A DNA stretch of 24,118 nt. It comes from Desulfobacterales bacterium. GTDB taxonomy: Bacteria; Desulfobacterota; DSM-4660; Desulfatiglandales; B25-G16. The stretch covers positions 1-24,118 of the forward strand of contig JABXJY010000016.1 in assembly GCA_013375385.1 (NCBI GenBank), given 5' to 3'. Below are positions 7,382 through 14,123 of the stretch, piece by piece; position 1 is the first letter of the stretch, and each line of letters starts with the position of its first letter. The notes below the pieces were generated by a model that saw only the letters and a list, made by a program, of their open reading frames with translations, was not told the origin of the DNA and did no database searches. The position numbers and the translations under genes were made by a program.

Positions 7382-7660
7382 CTACTTCTTACTCCTGTTC
7401 TCAATCAGGTATCTAGTTATAACCTCAGCATCCTCGTCTGAAATCCCGCTGAACCATTTCGCCTTCATCTTCTTGACTATGGCCTTCCAGTCCTCTGGCT
7501 TTTCGGTTCGATTGGCCTTTTCCAGGTTGTGGCATCTGGAACAGCGCTTTTCGAAAAGTGCCTTGGGCTCCAACGGTTCCTCGGCAGCACCCGTTGACCT
7601 GCCCAAGATCAAGACAAAGAACAACAAATGCAACCCAAAAACCTTAAGGAAAACTCTCAT
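7382..7660 (-). CDS. Small periplasmic monohaem cytochrome c
   Basis: A 92-residue protein with a signal peptide (hydrophobic core about 5-20, probable cleavage near TGA-AEE, 23-26) and one haem c site, CSRCH, in ALFEKRCSRCHNLEKA. The segment WKAIVKKMKAKWFSGISDEDAEVITRYL matches the C-terminal helix arrangement of small class I cytochromes c. Its Met (KKM) could be the sixth ligand. It would act as a periplasmic single-electron carrier; its donor and acceptor are unknown and no oxidoreductase is adjacent. ATG 7660 has a strong AAGGAGG (7674-7668) 7 nt upstream. The gene lies between copy 1 and the partial copy of the repeat but appears intact. Confidence 0.85.
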   Translation of the reverse strand: MRVFLKVFGLHLLFFVLILGRSTGAAEEPLEPKALFEKRCSRCHNLEKANRTEKPEDWKAIVKKMKAKWFSGISDEDAEVITRYLIENRSKK

Positions 7661-7972
7661 CCCTCAACCTCCTTGTTTTCGTGCAGCCTTGCCAGTGTTT
7701 AGAGAAATATCATTCCTAAATCGCCGTCCTGCCCATCCAAAATGAGCTTCTGTCAAAAAACACTGAGAGGGAACCAAGACTCTGAAGGAATATATTAGCC
7801 CTTTTTCGAAAATATATGTGGTGTTGGGGCACCTTGTTGACTTATTCCGGTATGGATCTAGCCTTGTCTGTCTCGACAGACGACATTTTCTCTGAGTTCC
7901 CTCGGTGAAACCCCTCTAGACCCAACATGACACCACCCTTAGCTATTCAACATAGCCAATAACAGCAGCTTG

Positions 7973-8113
7973 TCAAGAGGAATGTCTCAAGGCCCGCTCC
8001 AGGCAATGGTCTGTATCCCATTCAGCCATTCTATGAGATCTATTCAACTCGGTCAACAACGCTTCACTATATCCCTCCTCTTCTTTATCAGACCCTACTT
8101 TTGGCCAAAACAC
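7973..8113 (-). pseudogene. Short protein-like frame, probably a gene remnant
   Basis: From GTG 8113 the frame reads 46 residues, with segments EEEGYSEALLTELNRSHRMA and EWDTDHCLERALRHSS. It looks coding but has no ribosome site, and a stop lies a few codons upstream. After the terminal TGA the same frame continues briefly (QAAVIGYVE) before another stop. The segment EALLTELN falls in the repeat-like sequence 8041-8067. Likely a fragment; family not recognised. Confidence 0.22.
8041..8067 (+). repeat. Partial third copy of the dispersed repeat
   Basis: TATTCAACTCGGTCAACAAC and the following GCTTCAC match the right-hand end of the 86-bp repeat (compare 10315-10347), with two base differences and loss of about 7 bases (the TCCCGGC segment). 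The hairpin half is absent. Short, so chance is not excluded, but it has the same orientation and lies in the same zone. Confidence 0.4.
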
Positions 8114-8218
8114 CTGCAGTATGTCAAACTAAAAAAGAAGAGAATATAGAATCAATGTTGTTTTTCATCTGCTATATATAAATAAAATATGCATTTTTTG
8201 GCTAAATTATAAAAAAAA

Positions 8219-8224
8219 TTGACA
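8219..8224 (+). promoter_or_regulatory. -35 half of a promoter split by the IS
   Basis: Perfect TTGACA after an A8 tract. Removing the IS and one target duplicate brings TATAAT (10000-10005) to exactly 16 bp downstream. The other half is listed separately. Confidence 0.45.
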
Positions 8225-8227
8225 AAT

Positions 8228-8232
8228 ATAAT
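8228..8232. repeat. Target-site duplication (left), ATAAT
   Basis: ATAAT directly before the left terminal repeat, identical to 9987-9991 directly after the right one. Five base pairs is within the usual 4-5 bp for IS1380-family insertions. Confidence 0.8.
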
Positions 8233-8245
8233 CCTGAATCCAGAG
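8233..8245 (+). repeat. Left terminal inverted repeat of the IS
   Basis: CCTGAATCCAGAG, immediately inside the ATAAT duplication; pairs with 9974-9986 at 11 of 13 positions. Confidence 0.82.
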
Positions 8246-8451
8246 TGAATAATTTATGAACACGAGGTTTTCTGTTTTTATCGATGATTTTCGAGAAAAT
8301 ACGCTCAGAATACCTTTGAAAAGGCTAGATCAAGAGGTTTGGGTCGGATTATGTCATATTATACTCCCAGAGATCATAGAATTTACATCATCAGGCCATA
8401 CCCCTGCACCGGTACAAGGGTTCCTGATTGTTGCTATACTAGCGTGAAGCT

Positions 8452-9855
8452 TTAAGCTGGCAAGGGGTTTAACCTTTGATACAGCCATATTAATTGCTCT
8501 TTGACAGATTGCAAAATGTCTAGATACGGGAAGCCTTCGATCAGGCGCATGACCATTTTGCCGGAATGGTTCACAAGTCTACCCGGTACTTTGATAAGCT
8601 TTTTGCGTAAGGTTGACAACCGGTATTTAGACCACTGACCTGTAAGGACAACGTTTCTGAAAATGAGCACCAGATTATAGGACAGCACACAGTGCCAGAA
8701 GTAAGCAAAGTTGCTTAAAAAGATCCCTGTAGGCACCTTGGTGATAAAATGGTCATAGTCTAAATCCCGGATGTTCAGCTCGACTCTGGCCCGTTGATTG
8801 TAGTCCTCCCAGACCTCTTTAGGGCTCATGTCCAACTGGTTATGGCAGATGACCTGATAGTGCCATTTAGGAAATAGCATCCCTTGGCCATTGTCTTCAT
8901 GGCCGACTAATTTTCGGACCACCACAAAATCACGCGGCTTCTCCCATGAGTCCAGACAGAAGGAGAAAGAGGCTCCATAGATGGTTTCATCAGGATAAAA
9001 GGGTTCAAAATCCTCCTCAGCAATGGAGTCTGTAAAGCGTTTTATACTGGAGTATTTTTTAGCCACCACCTCAAAGAACAGACAGTCTCCTTCAAATGCC
9101 CTGATGTTGTCTTCAGAAAAGAAGCCTCTGTCCAGGCGAACATTTTGAACCACAAAGTGATCTTGGGGGACGGCAGCTAAAGACTTCTTGTAGAAGTCAA
9201 TAAAACCAGTGGAGCTCACTGAAGTGCCAGGCTCTAACTGGATGGCTACGATGAAACCGAATGGCTCTATGGTGCAAACCTTAAGATGATAACTCTTTCT
9301 TCCCGGCTTATGGGGATTGTAACCTTGTTGTGCACCTTCCTGATCCCCATAGACAGTAATCACCTTGGAGTCAAAATGCAGATCAACATACTGAGGTTCG
9401 GTAAGTCGGCATAAGACATTGAGGACTTTCAGATTGACAAAGAACAACTGTTCCATATTGTGCTCTTCATATTTCTGAAGTTCATCTCGGAAGGTTTCAG
9501 GGTCAGGATAGTCCTTGATTGTAAGCTTTTGCTTCATGATACCATCCTGATCTAATGGCCGGCTGCTTTCAATGCAGTCATAGCCGAGTATGTTCTGCAG
9601 TATCAAAAGCTGGGAGAGTTTATCTGGGCTATAGAGACTCTGTCTTTTTTCTATCTGTAGATGGTCTTTTAGAAACTTTGGAAGCTCTATAACCTTCATG
9701 AAATCGACTAAATGTGGGCCCATGGCAGAAAACGTCATGTTACTATCATCAGCGACATAGGTAAAATCTGAAAGTTCTAGTTGCTTGATGAGCTTTTTGT
9801 GTTCCTTTTGTCTCTTTCTCTCTTGTGATCTTAGTGCTTGGCGTGATAGTCTCAC
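8452..9855 (-). CDS. IS1380-family DDE transposase
   Basis: A 467-residue cut-and-paste transposase. The family signature segment is clear: VDLHFDSKVITVYGDQEG with first catalytic Asp D162, then GYNPHKPGRKSYH. The second Asp is D242 in NVRLDRGFFSEDN and the Glu is E359 in NQRARVELNIRDLDYD. The basic N-terminus (RQALRSQERKRQKEHKK) suits DNA binding. The length is normal for the family and no frameshift is present. It starts at GTG 9855, preceded by AAAGGAG 7 nt upstream. The gene is read from the right terminus inward, standard for a single-gene element. Composition resembles the flanking AT-rich DNA, giving no sign of very recent arrival from a distant host. Confidence 0.95.
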   Translation of the reverse strand: MRLSRQALRSQERKRQKEHKKLIKQLELSDFTYVADDSNMTFSAMGPHLVDFMKVIELPKFLKDHLQIEKRQSLYSPDKLSQLLILQNILGYDCIESSRPLDQDGIMKQKLTIKDYPDPETFRDELQKYEEHNMEQLFFVNLKVLNVLCRLTEPQYVDLHFDSKVITVYGDQEGAQQGYNPHKPGRKSYHLKVCTIEPFGFIVAIQLEPGTSVSSTGFIDFYKKSLAAVPQDHFVVQNVRLDRGFFSEDNIRAFEGDCLFFEVVAKKYSSIKRFTDSIAEEDFEPFYPDETIYGASFSFCLDSWEKPRDFVVVRKLVGHEDNGQGMLFPKWHYQVICHNQLDMSPKEVWEDYNQRARVELNIRDLDYDHFITKVPTGIFLSNFAYFWHCVLSYNLVLIFRNVVLTGQWSKYRLSTLRKKLIKVPGRLVNHSGKMVMRLIEGFPYLDILQSVKEQLIWLYQRLNPLPA

Positions 9856-9973
9856 TGTTGGGCTCCTTTCTGGTTTTTTCTTTGTTATTCTAGACTTTTA
9901 TACCTGATTGGAGCCCATCTTTCAACAAAATGTTTTGTTTTTTAGTAATAATTTCAAACCGTTATGATCTATG

Positions 9974-9986
9974 CTCTGAATTAAGG
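9974..9986 (-). repeat. Right terminal inverted repeat of the IS
   Basis: CTCTGAATTAAGG on the plus strand, the inverted partner of 8233-8245 and directly followed by the second ATAAT. Confidence 0.82.
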
Positions 9987-9991
9987 ATAAT
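9987..9991. repeat. Target-site duplication (right), ATAAT
   Basis: Second copy of the 5-bp duplication flanking the IS. Confidence 0.8.
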
Positions 9992-9999
9992 TATAAATG

Positions 10000-10005
10000 T
10001 ATAAT
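10000..10005 (+). promoter_or_regulatory. -10 half of a promoter split by the IS
   Basis: Perfect TATAAT. With the IS and one ATAAT removed it would be 16 bp from TTGACA (8219-8224), pointing right into 10012 onward. What it transcribed is unclear: a 57-codon plus-strand frame (10015-10188) or an RNA are the options, and the decayed minus-strand gene (10006-10176) would be antisense to it. Confidence 0.45.
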
Positions 10006-10176
10006 TTAATTTAAATGGAGTGCGATTGGAGTCTGGAGGATGGGTTGGGTCACCATGCCGCTGTCCACAAACTTCTGGATCTTCCCTTCTGGGGTTGCCC
10101 CGGGCGCTTTTCATTCCGTGTGCTCCGAGCGGCACTTGAATCCCTCCGGGGTGTAAAAATTCTTGGGGATTTGAGG
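10006..10176 (-). pseudogene. Decayed small gene with lost start codon and internal stop
   Basis: A strong ribosome site AAGGAGG (10186-10180) is followed after 9 nt by ATC (10170-10168) instead of a start codon. That frame reads IPKNFYTPEGFKCRSEHTE, a TGA, then KAPGATPEGKIQKFVDSG and MVTQPILQTPIALHLN before TAA. Reading the whole 54 codons as one small protein needs an ATG-to-ATC change and a single nonsense codon. The family is not recognised. Selenocysteine at the TGA is a remote alternative: a GGGG-CAA-CCCC stem follows, but no convincing SECIS. It lies next to the IS and just left of repeat copy 2. Confidence 0.35.
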
Positions 10177-10261
10177 TCACCTCCTTAGAGGCCTAGCCTA
10201 CACCATCGGAGCTAAGCCAGGCCACCTAAAGAATTTCATTGCGTATTCCACGTTAAACCGG

Positions 10262-10347
10262 CCACCCTTTAAAAAGGATGAAGGCAGTTAAAGGGAAAAA
10301 GATAGCTAGGAGTTATTCAACTTAGTCAACAACGTCCCGGCCTTCAC
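10262..10347 (+). repeat. 86-bp dispersed repeat, copy 2
   Basis: Partner of 7150-7235 (77 of 86 bases identical). It keeps the hairpin CCCTTTAA (10265-10272) with TTAAAGGG. Its right edge overlaps the last codons of the metallo-hydrolase gene, whose TGA (10346-10344) lies inside the repeat. Confidence 0.85.
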
Positions 10348-10979
10348 AGATCCTTGAGTTTCTCGAGGCTCTGCTGATACGTGGTAAAATTGGAGTTTCC
10401 AGATGCAATGATTGTCTCTTTGCATGGAATCCCGCCTCCGTCTGAGGCTAACAGCGCCTTGAGCTGGGGCACGTAGGCCGAGATAGAGCACGAGGAGTGC
10501 CCCGGGGTTTCATAGATACAGACCTCAAGATCCCCCAGATCAATACGGTCTCCCTCGGAGACGGCTGTCCCTGTGATCTCATCGCCCCAGTCCAAATCAC
10601 AGGTGGTGTAGCCCTCCTCCTTTCCCATCCGTTTTGCAGCACCACGGCTGAATCCGTTGATGGTATTGATAGCCTTTGGCATTCGGAGGATTTCCCAGGC
10701 ACGCCCTGAGGCACAGATCTCCAGATCCGGATGACGACGTTTGAAAAAGGGGACGATACCCACGTGATCGAAGTGGGCGTGGAGGATCAGAAGTTTTGTA
10801 ATGCGTGTCTCGTTGATGCCGAATGTGTCAAACTGCCGGAGCAGCTCTGGCACCAGATAGCTCATGCCCCCGCTGACGATCATGGAATCCGTACCTCCCT
10901 CCAGCATATAGACGCATGACTCCTCACGCCCCAAAAACCACAGTTTGTCTCGGACTTTTCCAGGCTGCCGTATGCGCAC
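10344..10979 (-). CDS. Metallo-beta-lactamase-fold hydrolase, C-terminally truncated
   Basis: Shows the dinuclear-metal core of the MBL superfamily: LILHAHFDHVG (HxHxDH), ETPGHSSCSI (metal His) and LLASDGGG (bridging Asp). The usual Asp of the first strand is replaced by Ser (MIVSGG). The protein stops at EKLKDL after about 211 residues. Relatives of this type generally continue for several dozen more residues containing the last metal His, which is absent here. The stop codon lies within the first bases of the 86-bp repeat, so truncation by that element is the simplest reading; activity is doubtful. The frame opens at TTG 10991, but GTG 10979 is preferred: GAGG lies about 6 nt upstream and it matches the expected short N-terminus. 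It is divergent from the flavoprotein gene. Confidence 0.75.
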   Translation of the reverse strand: MRIRQPGKVRDKLWFLGREESCVYMLEGGTDSMIVSGGMSYLVPELLRQFDTFGINETRITKLLILHAHFDHVGIVPFFKRRHPDLEICASGRAWEILRMPKAINTINGFSRGAAKRMGKEEGYTTCDLDWGDEITGTAVSEGDRIDLGDLEVCIYETPGHSSCSISAYVPQLKALLASDGGGIPCKETIIASGNSNFTTYQQSLEKLKDL

Positions 10980-11266
10980 AGTCCACCTCAACCCTCTCTA
11001 TTGGAGGCAGATCTCTTGGATCAGCTAACCCCAGGGAGATATCCCCGTACTAGTGGCTTGGTTTCCGAGGAGTGGAAAATAAGAGAAAAACATCTGCATG
11101 TCAAGCATTATCACAGCCATTTTCTCTTTTTCGAGTTTGATAGGAGGTTGATCGAATTTCCACCCTTGTTCCGGGCCGATGGAGGTTTTGGAATTGATCG
11201 CTGGCACAAGAGGATGAATTATGGTAGATCTACCCCCAATGTTTGTATACGAGAGGTATAGAGCCG

Positions 11267-13210
11267 GTGACGGAGACAACGGGACATGAAAGTGCCCTTT
11301 CTAAGCTGTTTTCCCCGACCACGATCGGGGGCATGACGGTAAAAAACCGGTTGGCCATGGCGCCGATCGGTACTCTCTACTCATCCCTCGATGGGGCTGT
11401 CAGGCAGGAATTCAAGGATTTCATCATCGCCCGGGCCCAGGGAGGGGTTGGCATGATAATGCTGGCCGATGCCGGCTTCGGCTTCACATCGCTCGAGGCT
11501 CCTGTTGATCCTGCTCTGCTCAAGGGAATGGTGGAGGCGGCACGAGAACTGGTAGGCGTGGTCCACGACCATGGTGTCCGGATCGGGGTGCAGCTGAACC
11601 ATTGTGGGCGTCAGCTTGACTTCCCGATTCCCGGTTATGAGATGGTTGCGCCTTCTCCCATCCCCTGGTCGAAGCGTAGTGGGGTACCCAGGGAACTTTC
11701 AGTCGATGAGATAGAAGAACTCATTGAAAGGCATGTTGACGCAGCAGAGATGGTCAAAGAGGTCGGTTTCGATTTTGTCGAGGTAAAGGCCTGCCACGGC
11801 TATCTGCTGAGCAGCTTTATCTCACCCCGCAGCAACCAAAGGGACGGCCAGTACGGCGGCGACCTTCAAGGTCGGGCCAGGTTTGCCCTTGAGATAATCG
11901 GACGTATCAGGCGGAGGCTGGGCAAAGGCCTTCCGATCTCGTGTCGTTTCAACGGGGCCGACCACGTTGAAGGCGGGTTAACCCTGGATGAATCCAGGAA
12001 GCTCGCCCGTCTTCTTGCAGAGCAAGGGGTGGATTTTGTGAGCGTTTCCGCTGGTGTCTATGGGTCGTATCCTGTTATCGTACCCCCATTTCATGCTCCA
12101 CAGGGATGCTTTGTGCATCTGGCTGAGGGCATCAAGGGCGCCGTGGGTGTGCCTGTAGTGGCGGTTGGCAGGATCAAAGACCCGAGAATGGCTGAGGAGA
12201 TCCTGCAATCGGGTAAGGCGGACATCGTGGCTATGGCGCGGGGCCTGCTTGCCGACCCAGAGCTGCCGATAAAGGCACAGCGGGGGACGTTCGATGAGAT
12301 ACGGGGGTGCATCGGGTGCAACCAGGGCTGTCAGGACAAGATGGCAGGACTTGAGACCACCTGTCTGGTTAACCCTGCAGCGGCCAGGGAGAAGAACATG
12401 GCTATAGTGCCGGCACGTAAGCCAAAGAGGGTAATGGTAATCGGCGGAGGACTGGCCGGGATGCAAGCTGCTATGAATGCCGCCCTGAGAGGCCATAGGG
12501 TAACCCTGTATGAGGAGGGTGATGAGCTTGGGGGTCAGTGGCGCTTGGCGTCCATACCCCCGTGCAAGGAGGAATTTGCCGGACTCCTCGGCTATCTATC
12601 GGGGCAGTTGCAGAAGCTGGGGGTAAGGATGCGTCTGGGGAGCAAGGCCACGGCAGAGACGGTGGAGAAGGAGAGCCCCGAGGTCGTTGTGATTGCAACT
12701 GGAGCCGTGCCGTCAAAACCGGAAATCCCTGGGGTTGAGGGACGAAACGTGGCTACTGCCTGGGATGTGCTTGCGGGGAAGGTGCAGGTTGGAGAGCAGG
12801 TGGTTGTTGTCGGGGGCAATGCCCTCGGCCTGGAGACCGCCGATTTCCTGGCGGCCCGGGGGAGGAATGTTGAGGTGGTGGAGATGTTAGAGCATGTGGG
12901 AAGGGACCTAGGCCCCACGGTAAGGTGGCACCTGCGGCACAGGCTGGCCGAGGCGGGGGTGCGGGTGCTGACCTCCACCAGGGTCACCGAGATCAGCGGT
13001 GAGGGTGTCCTTCTTATGGATAGGGAGGGCAGATCCATCCACAGAGCTGTTGACAGCGTAGTTCTGGCAGTCGGCTCGGTTAGCAGGAACGAGCTTGTCC
13101 ATGAGGTTGGGGGCATGGCGAGGGAGGTACATGTGATCGGAGACGCCTCAAAGCCGCGAAACGCTCTCTTTGCTATACGGGAGGGGGCTGAGGTAGGCCG
13201 AAGGATATGA
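11267..13210 (+). CDS. Old-yellow-enzyme-type FMN/FAD/[4Fe-4S] oxidoreductase (2,4-dienoyl-CoA reductase/2-enoate reductase family)
   Basis: About 647 residues in the order of FadH-like enzymes. The N-terminal OYE TIM barrel starts SKLFSPTTIGGMTVKNRLAM and has the catalytic motifs QLNHCGRQ and ACHGYLLSSFISPRSNQR-DGQYGG. An iron-sulfur motif follows with spacing C-x2-C-x3-C-x10-C (GCIGCNQGC...TTCLVNP). Then come an FAD-binding loop MVIGGGLAGMQAA and an NAD(P)-binding loop VVVVGGNALGLETAD. Such enzymes reduce activated C=C bonds of enoates or dienoyl-CoAs using NAD(P)H in the cytoplasm; the substrate here is not determinable. The frame opens at TTG 11243. GTG 11267 is preferred because GAGAGG (11251-11256) precedes it by about 10 nt and it suits the family N-terminus. 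GC content is higher than in the AT-rich zone to the left. Confidence 0.9.
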   Translation: MTETTGHESALSKLFSPTTIGGMTVKNRLAMAPIGTLYSSLDGAVRQEFKDFIIARAQGGVGMIMLADAGFGFTSLEAPVDPALLKGMVEAARELVGVVHDHGVRIGVQLNHCGRQLDFPIPGYEMVAPSPIPWSKRSGVPRELSVDEIEELIERHVDAAEMVKEVGFDFVEVKACHGYLLSSFISPRSNQRDGQYGGDLQGRARFALEIIGRIRRRLGKGLPISCRFNGADHVEGGLTLDESRKLARLLAEQGVDFVSVSAGVYGSYPVIVPPFHAPQGCFVHLAEGIKGAVGVPVVAVGRIKDPRMAEEILQSGKADIVAMARGLLADPELPIKAQRGTFDEIRGCIGCNQGCQDKMAGLETTCLVNPAAAREKNMAIVPARKPKRVMVIGGGLAGMQAAMNAALRGHRVTLYEEGDELGGQWRLASIPPCKEEFAGLLGYLSGQLQKLGVRMRLGSKATAETVEKESPEVVVIATGAVPSKPEIPGVEGRNVATAWDVLAGKVQVGEQVVVVGGNALGLETADFLAARGRNVEVVEMLEHVGRDLGPTVRWHLRHRLAEAGVRVLTSTRVTEISGEGVLLMDREGRSIHRAVDSVVLAVGSVSRNELVHEVGGMAREVHVIGDASKPRNALFAIREGAEVGRRI

Positions 13211-13262
13211 CCCGGGTTCTGGTAAAAGTGAGGGTATTTTCTTGGGGTGAAGACGTTTGTTG

Positions 13263-13961
13263 TCAGTCTTTTTCTTCACCTTTAATTAAGGTTTGGAAGT
13301 AGTGGTTGAGTATTTGATTATCCCGTTTTGTCATCTTAGAAAACTTGACTCCCATTCCAGGTGGCCTCTTCTCAGTATCGCTCTGTTCTCTTACCCATAA
13401 CACCTCAGAGGTGATCTTAATTGGTTCGGGAAGGCCTGGAAGTTGCAGCCTGAGCAAAAACTGTTCATTTTCCTTGAGTGGATGTTCGGTCATAATGAAG
13501 AGGCCCCCCTTACTAATATTGCCCGTGTAAGCTTTAACAAAGGATTGACGATCCTTAAACGTCAGGGTTAAGGTCTTTAGAGCACGAACGTCCTGTCGAG
13601 ATGAAAACTCGCACGTCCTATCGATCAGATTTCTGAATCTTTTCACCACGGCTACGAGAATGCTCCTGAAGGATCCAGAGAGTTTGTTAAATTCCTGATC
13701 CAAAAAAGCGCGATCAATGACGCCGATGGTTGTCTCACCAATGGCCCGAGCTGTAGCAGTCCGCTTGATAGCTCCCAGATAGCCGAGTTCACCAAATACC
13801 TCACCCGGCTCGAGCACCGTTATGATAAACTTCCTTCCCCCAATCGTCTTGGAGATTTCTACCGAACCACTCAGAACTACGTAGACCCAGTTCCCTGAAC
13901 TCCCCTCTTCAATGATGATCTGGCTATCCTTATAGGTCTCTTCTGATGCTATTTGATACAT
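13263..13961 (-). CDS. Cyclic-nucleotide-binding domain fused to PilZ domain
   Basis: A 232-residue cytoplasmic signalling protein. Residues about 1-115 form a CRP-like cNMP-binding domain, with VYVVLSGSVEI and the phosphate cassette FGELGYLGAIKRTATARA (56-73; Arg67-Thr-Ala). No helix-turn-helix follows. Residues about 120-228 form a PilZ domain with RQDVR (122-126) as a possible RxxxR motif, YTGNISKGGLFI (N148-x-S150-x2-G153) and a terminal GMGVKFSKM strand. The pairing suggests integration of a cyclic-nucleotide-like ligand with cyclic-di-GMP, output unknown. Ligand identity is inference only, since many such domains bind neither. ATG 13961 has a GGGAGAGG stretch about 8 nt upstream. The gene converges on the flavoprotein gene. 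A 12-bp palindrome lies 25 bp upstream. Confidence 0.88.
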   Translation of the reverse strand: MYQIASEETYKDSQIIIEEGSSGNWVYVVLSGSVEISKTIGGRKFIITVLEPGEVFGELGYLGAIKRTATARAIGETTIGVIDRAFLDQEFNKLSGSFRSILVAVVKRFRNLIDRTCEFSSRQDVRALKTLTLTFKDRQSFVKAYTGNISKGGLFIMTEHPLKENEQFLLRLQLPGLPEPIKITSEVLWVREQSDTEKRPPGMGVKFSKMTKRDNQILNHYFQTLIKGEEKD

Positions 13962-13986
13962 AAGAACACCTCTCCCTCAGATTGCG

Positions 13987-13998
13987 TATTGTACAATA
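13987..13998. promoter_or_regulatory. 12-bp palindrome upstream of the cNMP-PilZ gene
   Basis: TATTGTACAATA is a perfect dyad. On the minus strand it contains TACAAT, a reasonable -10 box, but no clear -35 accompanies it. Candidate operator overlapping a promoter. Confidence 0.35.
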
Positions 13999-14123
13999 TC
14001 CCTGATACCCTCCATGTACCAGCCGGCACAGAAATGCTCAAAAAAAACAGTATTTTCCTGAAATAGTATAGCGCAAAAGATCTTGAGAGTCAAATAGGGG
14101 TGCGCCTCGTTACAGCAAGCTGG

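Larger units (their letters stand above)
7661..8232. other. Gap left of the IS: hairpin, partial repeat copy, AT-rich promoter half
   Basis: No intact gene. It contains a hairpin GTCTGTC/GACAGAC (7866-7872 with 7875-7881), a decayed small frame on the minus strand (7973-8113), a fragment of the 86-bp repeat (8041-8067) and, at its right end, an A/T-rich tract leading into TTGACA (8219-8224). Confidence 0.5.
8233..9986 (-). mobile_element. Intact IS1380-family insertion sequence (1754 bp)
   Basis: Terminal inverted repeats CCTGAATCCAGAG (8233-8245) and, reading inward on the other strand, CCTTAATTCAGAG (9986-9974) match at 11 of 13 positions and begin with the CCT expected of this family. A 5-bp duplication ATAAT flanks both sides. 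One transposase gene fills most of the element; its catalytic residues are intact, so the element may be active. The plus-strand 63-codon frame at 8256-8447 lies within the left end and is probably not a gene. Confidence 0.9.

Noticed and set aside
7194..7745. 183-codon plus-strand frame overlapping the cytochrome gene
   Set aside because: Most of it is antisense to the haem-binding cytochrome with strong ribosome site. Only the first part (7236-7385) looks coding, and that is treated as a possible remnant.
8256..8447. 63-codon plus-strand frame between the left IS terminus and the transposase
   Set aside because: It begins just inside the terminal repeat, lacks a ribosome site, and its sequence is not protein-like enough to call a passenger gene.
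8371..9970. Alternative IS ends based on AGATCATA (8371-8378 and 9963-9970)
   Set aside because: Only 8 bp match, no target duplication flanks them, and they lie inside the better-supported ends with ATAAT duplications.
10306..10714. Overlapping minus-strand frames of 61 and 88 codons within the MBL-fold gene
   Set aside because: Alternative frames of the clear HxHxDH-bearing gene. The 61-codon frame merely shows the repeat's coding capacity.
11978..13132. Minus-strand frames of 172, 174, 81 and 74 codons under the flavoprotein gene
   Set aside because: Antisense shadows of conserved OYE and FAD/NAD domains.
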